Below are positions 56,301-64,000 of a DNA stretch of 64,000 bases, piece after piece (the stretch's first letter is position 1; the number at the start of each line of letters is the position of its first letter). Both the position numbers and the translations under genes were made by a program. The stretch is from Argopecten irradians. Its lineage: Eukaryota > Mollusca > Bivalvia > Pectinida > Pectinidae. The stretch spans positions 11,796,609 through 11,860,608 of the forward strand of contig NC_091149.1 in the NCBI RefSeq assembly GCF_041381155.1. The letters are read 5' to 3'. Under the pieces are notes generated by a model. It did no database searches. It saw only the letters and a list, made by a program, of their open reading frames with translations, and was not told where the DNA came from.

Positions 56301-59300
56301 CATGACCATTACCAATTTTACCTTGTGTTTTGAAAATCAGCTATTCAAAACCGGAAGGGCATTTTGTTTTGTTTATTAGTATATAAGTTAAGATATTTTT
56401 TCTTTCCAAAATCGTACTCCATACAACCATCTGAATATTACTGTACTTTTAAAACATATAAAAGTTATTCTTCTGTATATAAAAAGTATATCTAAAAACC
56501 TCTAAGCCCATACAAAGGTACATCTCACTGCCGATCATGAGAATGGTGGTGTATATGTTTCTGGTAAATGTATGGGATAAGACTGATGTCGGTAAAGTCA
56601 GTGTTGGTAATAGCTGACCAAATTATATCATGTATCATTTATTTCAGACGTTATGTTTTTAAGTTGTATCTCAGTTAGTTAAAAAAGTTTAAATAATGTT
56701 TTAATGTATAAATGTTTTCACTATTATAGCCTAGGCATCAATTTAAGTTATTTTTTGTGTAAAGTATCATACTATTTCAAAAATAACAGACTAGGGAGAG
56801 TTATATCCCCTCAGTAAGACCACTGGTCTTTGTTGGGCCTTATTGACTATATAGGAACCAGTTCCTTTACACAGCCACCAGGTTCATTTGTTTTAGTAAA
56901 ATTATATAAGTGCAAGCAGTTACTTTTGTAGCTTAGTAGAAGATGCCTGCATGTGAAAACCAGTTGACCTTATAATTAGCAGTCTGAACCTTATAAAGTT
57001 GACAATTATGCATACTGCATCATAACATTATGTCTCCAAAATGGCCAAATGGTGAATTTAAAGATATGTCTATATCCATCCATTGATAAGTGGTGCTAAT
57101 ATACAGATAGGCCATGCATCCTCTTCATGATCAGTACTAAATCTCTTCACCAGGCATCCTGACTCCAGTACTAGTGTCTATTAATAAATTACGGTGGGTT
57201 TTTTTTCTTGTCACAAGCCCATATATAGTGTTTTAGTTATAGAATAAATTAGCTGGCTTATGTCCTGTGTTGTGTTTTACTTGCTTTACAATAATGCTAT
57301 TACTGTTATGGAAAGTTAATATAATTATGTGTGATATTCGAAAGTAACTGACTGGACTACTCGTTAATTGACTGACCACCATCTGTTGGACATATGGTAC
57401 CGATATGACATTACGAGAATTCAGTCTTTCCTCCAGTACGGTGGCCATAGTGATAGGAAATGTCAGTAGTAAGACAGAAGAGTCTATATGTATATATATA
57501 TATAGCTACATCCAATTTAATGTTGTCTATCTTTTCATCAGAATTTTTTGTCTTTTATACTGTACATATGTTTGATTGAGCGGTCTGGGCTTTATATAGG
57601 GGCTTTTTGGAGCCGATAATGCACCCCATTCCCGATGGAAATTATTTCAAATTTATGCCAAATTCTCCCAAAATAGTACTGTATACAGTGTACTCCTGGA
57701 AATTTCCTTCCCAATTTGCCAATTTCTTTCCCAAAATAAGGTATAAAGGCTCCTTCCTGATTAAGTGAAAAGCCCTGGTGGTTTTCTGTACATTTCCATG
57801 TTTCGTTTGTAGACTTCTAAAACATCTGTTTTGGCTTCCCCTCTATATTCCAAACATATTGTCAGTTTGTGCAAGATGGTGAACACTTAAAATTTTGTCT
57901 ATTGATGCTTTGTTTCTTTTGAGTGATCATGATGAATACACTTGTACTCATGATCAGCATATGTTAAATTTGACAGACCTGAATGGTTCCTCATATTGCA
58001 TACAGAATCTCTAGTTGACTCCCCTTGTGAAAAACACAAGTAATTTGACCTTGAGAATGCTTAGCAATTTGACCTTTACAAAATGTAGTCTCCATACATT
58101 TACAGCTATCAAATTTGTTTTTGAAATTTTATATCTGTTCAAGTATTGTCATTATTTGCAATGTTGCCATATCAACCCTGCATGGAAACAATTAACCTGC
58201 TACCAATTATTGTCTTTCATTATCATTAAATTAAAACTTTAATATATACATGAACTTCATCTGTACAAATTGTTTTCAGTACGGTGGGTTTTTTTTCTTG
58301 TCACAAGCCCATATATAGTGTTTTAGTTATAGAATAAATTAGCTGGCTTATGTCCTGTGTTGTGTTTTACTTGCTTTACCAATAATGCTATTACTGTTAT
58401 GGAAAGTTAATATAATTATGTGTGATATTCGAAAGTAACTGACTGGACTACTCGTTAATTGACTGACCACCATCTGTTGGACATATGGTACCGATATGAC
58501 ATTAAGAGAATTCAGTCTTTCCTCCAGTACGGTGGCCATAGTGATAGGAAATGTCAGAAGTAAGACAGAAGAGTCTATATGTATAGCTACATCCAATTTA
58601 ATGTTGTCTATCTTTTCATCAGAATTTTTTGTCTTTTATACTGTACATATGTTTGATTGAGCGGTCTGGGCTTTATATAGGGGCTTTTTGGAGCCGATAA
58701 TGCACCCCATTCCCCGATGGAAATTATTTCAAATTTATGCCAAATTCTCCCAAAATAGTACTGTATACAGTGTACTCCTGGAAATTTCCTTCCCAATTTG
58801 CCAATTTCTTTCCCAAAATAAGGTATAAAGGCTCCTTCCTGATTAAGTGAAATGCCCTGGTGGTTTTCTGTACATTTCCATGTTTCGTTTGTAGACTTCT
58901 AAAACATCTGATTTGGCTTCCCCTCTATATTCCAAACATATTGTCAGTTTGTGCAAGATGGTGAACACTTTCAATTTTGTCTATTGATGGCTTTGTTTCT
59001 TTTGAGTGATCATGATGAATACACTTGTACTCATGATCAGCATATGTTAAATTTGACAGACCTGAATGGTTCCTTATATTGCATACAGAATCTCTAGTTG
59101 ACTCCCCTTGTGAAAAATACAAGTAATTTGACCTTGAGAATGCTTACATGTAGCAATTTGACCTTTACAAAATGTAGTCTCCATACATTTACAGCTATCA
59201 AATTTGTTTTTGAAATTTTATATGCTGTTCAAGTATTGTCATTTGCAATGTTGCCATATCAACCCTGCATGGAAACAATTAACCTGCTACCAATTATTGT

Positions 59301-61516
59301 CTTTCATTATCATTAAATTAAAACTTTAATATATACATGAACTTCATCTGTACAAACTCACTGGGTCAGAATATCGAAGATCCCATGTGATTGGTTTCTC
59401 TGCTAAAATAAGGTAATCTTTGGGATTTATTTGTTTTTTTTACACATTTACAGTTGTTTCTCCCAAAACACTCAATGAAATCAGATTAATAGTGGATGCT
59501 CAGGGCCTAGCCCTGTTTGTGTGTGTAGCTGTCGCACAGAGCCTGGTCCGTGTGTATCAGGCAAGCATTAGCTGATCAATATTTGGGGTTGTATAGATCA
59601 GAACTGGCTCGCCTGATGCTTGTTGTGTGGCAAATGGAAGGAAATCTGTGATTTGGATTTTCATAATATTCCAAGGTGAAGTATCCTTCCTTCATTTCTT
59701 TTATAAGATTGATTGTTTTAATGCAGGACAAATCTTTTGTAAGGTTGCATTGATGGTCTAATTGCGCTAAGGAGGTTAAGCAATATGATTTATGTTATTG
59801 TGTCTTGGATATTCAATTTTACCATATACACTTGTATATGTAGACAGTAAAATCAATTTGGGAAGGTTTCACTGAGTGTGTGTGGTGTTTTAACATTAAT
59901 TTTTTTAGTCTATGGTATAAATAGATTATATTGAATACAAGCTAGGTTGTTGTGCTATACATGTAGGTGTGTACATTATATATTGATATAATATATATAA
60001 TAGTCACTGATACCATATGATTTAACACATGAAATAATAGCATTTGATCTCAAATAAAAAAAAGTAAAAAAAAATTAATTGGTACAGACTGTACATGGTT
60101 GAAATCCGACTTAGGTTTATTTTGATTGGTGTTCCCTACATGATATTAAAAACGAAGTTAATTCATATAGGAATGCCAGTTTGCACACTTCACAGTGTCT
60201 CTTGAAATATTTCTCATTTGCTAAGAAATCAAACAGGCGAATGCTATATTTATATAACACTGATGAGATATTGCGAGTCATTTACTACTTGTAAACCCAT
60301 TACAGACAATGAGTTGGCACTAATACCTCAAAGTATTGTCTTGTGATGGAATAGTGCCTATTAATATTTTGCATCCTTCCACATAATACTAAGGTATATA
60401 GGTTTGTGAATATACATGTACAGTGCTATCTCACTGAAACACATACTACTGAAGACACCAGTAGGACATACAAAATGTATTATACTGATAACGAAATTAT
60501 CAGTTTTCTTGTTCTCCTCTTGCAGATATAAGCTGTTGGTGTTAAATTATGTTATCACCATGCAGTCAGAAATTATAGTCATACTCCACTTAGACAGCCT
60601 TAAATATAAGTTACTTGTTTAAATGCGATTCAAAGGCGTTATTTGTACATTCAACTAGGGGAGATAAATCCGTCAACTAGGGGAGATAGCTAGGGGAGAT
60701 AATCCACAACGTTCTTTACAGTCATTGTACAAATGGAGCATGTGCATATAGTGTGGGTCTCAGCTAGGGGAGATAATCCACAACGTTCTTTACAGTCATT
60801 GTACAAATGGAGCATGTGCATATATAGTATGGGTCTCAGCTAGGGGAGATAATCTGCAACATTATTCCTTAGTCATTGTACAAATGGAGCATGTGCATAT
60901 AGTATGGGTCTCAACTAGGGGAGATAATCCACAACGTTCTTTAATACAGTCATTGTACAAATGGAGCATGTGCATATAGTATGGGTCTCAACTAGGGGAG
61001 ATAATCTGCAACATTCCTTAGTCACTGTACAAATGGAGCATGTACGTACATATATAGTATGGGTCTCAGCTAGGGGAGATAATCTGCAACATTCTTTACA
61101 GTCATTGTACAAATGGAGCATGTACATATATAGTATAGGTCTCAGCTAGGGGAGATAATCTGCAACATTCTTTACAGTCATTGTACAAATGGAGCATGTA
61201 CATATATAGTATGGGTCTCAACTAGGGGAGATAATCTGCAACATTCTTAATAGTCGCTGCAATGGAGCATGTATATATATATATAGTGTGGGTTTCAGCT
61301 AGGGCCAGAAGGTAATCCATGCAACATTCTTACTGTCATTGTACAAATGGAGCATGTGCATATAGTATGGGTCTCAACTAGGGGAGATAATCTGCAACAT
61401 TCTTAATAGTCGCTGCAATGGAGCATGTATTATATATATAGTGTGGGTTTCAGCTAGGGCCGGAAGGTAATCCACAACATTTCTTACTGTCATTGTACAA
61501 ATGGAGCATGTATTAT

Positions 61517-61573
<57 letters not shown>

Positions 61574-62503
61574 TGGGTCTCAACTAGGGGAGATAATCTT
61601 CAACATTCCTTAGTCATTGTGCAATGCAGTCATGGATTCAAATTATATTTCAAGATATCTTCTATACTTGACAGGCATATTAACATCTACCAGACCCCCA
61701 ATAGAAACCATCGGTATTAAATATTGTACTTGGGAATTCTCCAATACTCTCCTGATCAATTATAATAATCACAAGCCTTGATTTCCTACACAAAACTCCT
61801 CTAATGGATCCATTATTAACTGTCAGCCAGTGTAGCTCCCGCCATTTTCTCTTTCATCTTCATCAACTCAACAGACTGGATAAAGTTATAATATTGATCG
61901 GGCTATCAGTTTGGGATAGCTCGCATGTGTATTAGTGTTTCCTGGTATTTCAAGGCTAGATGCATGGCTTCAGGGTAATCAAACCTTTTCTAGTGTAGAT
62001 CCATACTAAGTTAATTATTTAATTCTCCAACTGGGATTCAAATCAACCAATATATATTCAATATTCTCATGTTTTAACCACATATGGTCTTAGAAGTGTA
62101 CAATAGAATTGCTATGAAGCTATGATAAACAGATGTATTGAGTAGAATTTTTAGAAGTTGATGCCTGTAGTGTTTTGTTAATAACATGGCTGGTATATGA
62201 CAAATGTTGTGCCAACATATACAGAATATAATTAAATAAGGAGTACTACTTCTAATAATGGATCTGAGAACAAAAGTACTATATTTTTATTGACACTGCC
62301 GTTGTACAAGTTTACAGACAGTTTATGATATATATGATTGTGTATATCTAATTAATGTTTATCTGCAGTATATTATTATCATTATTTTTTATATCCATTG
62401 ATTTACAGGCCACGATGAAGGCCGTAAAGTGCCCCACGGATGAGCTGTCGTTGACTAATCGGGCCATCGTAAGCGATAAGGACTTTGATGAAAAAACTGT
62501 CAG
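53348..62503 (+). CDS. NSF: NSF, vesicle-fusing ATPase (N-terminal part, two coding exons; continues past the window)
   Basis: Exon 1 (53348-53356) encodes MAK and exon 2 (62409-62503) encodes ATMKAVKCPTDELSLTN... to ...DEKTV, ending in phase 2. The CPTDELSLTN.A.V..KDF pattern is the diagnostic start of the NSF N domain (human: CPTDELSLTNCAVVNEKDF). NSF is a hexameric AAA+ ATPase that, with alpha-SNAP, disassembles SNARE complexes after fusion. The N domain binds SNAP; the D1 and D2 ATPase domains must lie downstream of this window. The start was chosen because exon 1 joins exon 2 in phase 0 through gtaggt and tttacag and gives a leader of the length usual for the family. The alternative start, ATG at 62415 in exon 2, would give a shorter leader. 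The first intron is 9,052 bp and repeat-rich. Confidence 0.85.
53709..54023. mobile_element. Inverted-repeat element, 71-bp arms, NSF intron 1
   Basis: Left arm 53709-53779 (catcctcgatactccagggg...) and right arm 53953-54023 are near-perfect reverse complements around a 173-bp spacer. No ORF. MITE-like; no clear target duplication. Confidence 0.75.
54327..54544. mobile_element. Inverted-repeat element, ~40-bp arms, NSF intron 1
   Basis: tgggaccccagctgtcgtca + tgaaggaacagtagtcatga is mirrored by tcatgactactgttccttca + cgactactggttgggtccc. The spacer is ~135 bp. MITE-like. Confidence 0.65.
54746..55314. mobile_element. TTAA-flanked element (TTAA-3, 569 bp), NSF intron 1
   Basis: TTAA at 54742-54745 and 55315-55318; termini agggacaattcactcag / ctgaaatgtccct. 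TTAA duplication again points to piggyBac-type mobilisation. No transposase; the 98-codon minus-strand ORF has no domain. Confidence 0.65.
55320..57190. other. NSF intron 1, no recognised feature
   Basis: AT-rich intron; nothing supported. Confidence 0.4.
57191..59357. repeat. 1.09-kb tandem duplication, NSF intron 1
   Basis: Unit 1 starts acggtgggttttttttcttg at 57191 and unit 2 starts identically at 58281, giving a period of 1,090 bp. Both run to aacttcatctgtacaaa (58269 and 59357). Differences are few: a longer (ta)n in unit 1 and small indels. Recent, and non-coding. Confidence 0.9.
59358..60415. other. NSF intron 1, no recognised feature
   Basis: AT-rich intron; nothing supported. Confidence 0.4.
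60416..60500 (-). repeat. Degenerate Rep-A fragment
   Basis: tgctatctcactgaaacaca, gaagacaccagtagg and tattatactgataacg follow the order of Rep-A (minus strand). Strongly diverged. Confidence 0.4.
60655..61622. repeat. Minisatellite, ~75-85-bp unit, NSF intron 1
   Basis: About 12 units of ctaggggagataatctgcaa, then cattctttacagtcattgta, then caaatggagcatgtgcatat and agtatgggtctcaa. Units differ in the length of an embedded (ta)n. Confidence 0.9.
61517..61570. repeat. (TA)n microsatellite
   Basis: About 26 TA dinucleotides; an expansion of the short (ta)n present in each minisatellite unit. Confidence 0.95.
61623..62408. other. NSF intron 1, 3' end
   Basis: No repeat recognised. A polypyrimidine/T-rich stretch (attattttttatatcc) precedes the acceptor at 62408. 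Confidence 0.4.
62409..62503 (+). CDS. NSF: NSF coding exon 2 (95 nt)
   Basis: Acceptor ccattgatttacag, donor cag|gtaaaat. Encodes residues 4-34 of the protein, including CPTDELSLTNRAIVSDKDF. Confidence 0.9.
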
Positions 62504-62539
62504 GTAAAATATTAAGTTAATTACATTATACCCTTCGCA

Positions 62540-62720
62540 ACGAATTAAGCGGGGGTGTACTGGAATCGGGTTGTCCGTCTGTCTGTAGACATAACTTTGT
62601 CCATCGAACTCCTCCTTAACTCCTTGACAGATTTTGATAAAATTTGGTATACAGAAAGGGAGTTCCTGGCTGAAAACTAAAACTAGGTCACTTTGACCTA
62701 TATTTTGACCTTAATCCTCA
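62540..62720. repeat. Dispersed repeat in NSF intron 2
   Basis: cttcgcaacgaattaagcgg, gtccgtctgtctgtagacat and gattttgataaaatttggta are typical of a dispersed repeat common in molluscan introns (from memory). Confidence 0.4.
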
Positions 62721-63019
62721 ACTACATAAAAAGCTTGTAAAGCTCTAAGACACCATTGGGAGGACTTCTAAGTTTGTCAAATCAACTTGTTGCTTTCATA
62801 TTCAATTGTTTCAACTATCAACTTTTCTATTAGTATTACACTATAATTAGTTACAATAATTTGTAAAAGAACATGGTGGGACTAAAAGGCATGTACAAAA
62901 AATATATTCCAAAAATACTGTGTGTTCTCATGATCTGAATTGTTTGTAATCATTTGTATTGGTCAGGTTTCATTATAGCTTAAGTCTGGATGTCAATTTT
63001 TCAATGATCTATTTACTTT

Positions 63020-64000
63020 TAAGGTCACCTGAGACAAAGTCTCAAGTGACCTATTCTTGCCTTTTGTCTGTCGTCGTTCATCGTCCGTCATGTGTTGTAT
63101 GTTTGTAAAAAAATTACATTTTCAACTTCTTCTCCAAAACTGCTGAAGCAATTTCAATGAAATTTTGCACAAGCCTTCTAAGGCAAAAGGCCAACCAAAA
63201 ATATGAATTTATTGTCCCCACCTCCCAAGGGTTGTGGGATGGGTCAAGAGGGGTCAAATAGGCTTCAATTTCAAATTCTTTTAACTCACAAATGTGGTAG
63301 AATCAATAATACTCTTCATAGATAGAAAGGTCTTAAGGTCCTTTACAAAAAGAGTGAATTATATGACCCTGGGGTCTCTTGTTCCCCCCCCCCCCCCAAT
63401 GGGAGGCAGTTAAGTTTACTATAGTTTATATAGGGAAAACACATTTTTGAGCATTATTTGGTCATTTGTAATAGAAATGAGTCAAATATTGTCAGAATTA
63501 TCAGTATAGAGATGATCTTTAAATCCCATTAACTAATTTTCTATGACTGACCCCAGGGGCCTTAGGGACGGGATCGAAAGGGGTCAAATAAGCTAAAACT
63601 TCAAAAATCTTCATTTGAAGTTCTGGAAATGGTAGAATAAAATACTCTTCATAGATTGAAAGTTCTTTATAATTAGCATAGGTCCATTACAAAAATTGTG
63701 AATTGTATGACCCTGGGGTTTCATGTTTCCCCCTGGGGAGGGGGTCAAGTTTATTATAGTTAATATAGGGAAAACACATCTAAGTTCATATTTTGCCAAT
63801 TTTCATATAAATGATCAAATTTGCTTAGAATTTTCATTGGAAATGAGGTAACTTGATTAGAATTATTAGCCTGAGATATAGCATTTTAACATCCATAATG
63901 ATATCGATCCTCACTGACCCCCTGGGGGACCACAGGAGTGGGACCAAACAGGGTCAAAATGACTACAATTTCAAAAAATCTTCTGAGTGCACAGGTTTGA
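63020..64000. repeat. Long tandem-like repeat, ~330-370-bp unit, NSF intron 2
   Basis: Opens with aggtcacctgagacaaagtc and its inverted partner tctcaagtgacct. It then reiterates ggggtcaaataggct-like words near 63248, 63577 and 63953, and tgtatgaccctggggt, atatagggaaaacacat. It continues past the window edge. A poly(C) run lies at about 63386-63398. Confidence 0.65.

Overview
The window is eukaryotic and looks like a marine bivalve, most likely a scallop-type mollusc. It is AT-rich and intron-rich, with no bacterial operons, and is crowded with SINEs, foldback elements and minisatellites. The lineage call rests on general familiarity with molluscan repeat families and is inference.

Host genes. 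Three protein-coding genes can be assembled from splice sites. Two are paralogous SLC16/monocarboxylate-transporter-like genes in tandem on the minus strand. MCT-1 (13093-19359) has six coding exons and encodes 453 aa. MCT-2 (29111-34383) has six coding exons and encodes 471 aa. Every coding intron in both is phase 1, and exons 2, 4 and 5 have identical lengths (144, 270 and 126 nt), so they arose by gene duplication. The third gene, on the plus strand, is the 5' end of the N-ethylmaleimide-sensitive fusion ATPase (NSF). It has a 9-nt first coding exon (53348-53356), a 9.05-kb intron, and a second coding exon (62409-62503); the rest lies beyond the window.

Repeats, left to right. 0.15-8.4 kb holds a tRNA-derived SINE, copies of a ~530-bp SINE-like family (called Rep-A here), a TTAA-flanked element, a foldback element and two minisatellites that both appear to have grown out of Rep-A. 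8.5-11.8 kb is a broken DIRS-like retroelement fossil with a TTAA-flanked element inside it. 13.1-19.4 kb is MCT-1, whose fourth coding exon lies between two different 45-bp minisatellites and whose intron 3 holds one Rep-A copy nested in another. 19.4-29.1 kb is intergenic and repeat-rich. 29.1-34.4 kb is MCT-2, with a tandem array of partial exon-5 copies and two hairpin elements in its introns. 34.4-53.3 kb has no recognised host gene. It holds a tandem pair of 1.25-kb units that each start with a long palindrome, a 5.3-kb inverted-repeat element built of nested palindromes, and two LINE remnants. 53.3-64 kb is NSF exon 1, intron 1 (inverted repeats, a third TTAA element, a 1.09-kb tandem duplication, a minisatellite), exon 2 and the start of intron 2.

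The two transporters would act as 12-TM plasma-membrane or organelle permeases. MCT-2 keeps the TM8 arginine typical of the family and MCT-1 does not, so their substrates or mechanisms may differ. NSF is unrelated to them functionally; it disassembles SNARE complexes after membrane fusion. I did not find a convincing new multi-gene system. The most unusual content is structural: nested inverted repeats, SINE-seeded minisatellites, and repeats that reiterate splice-site sequence beside exons.
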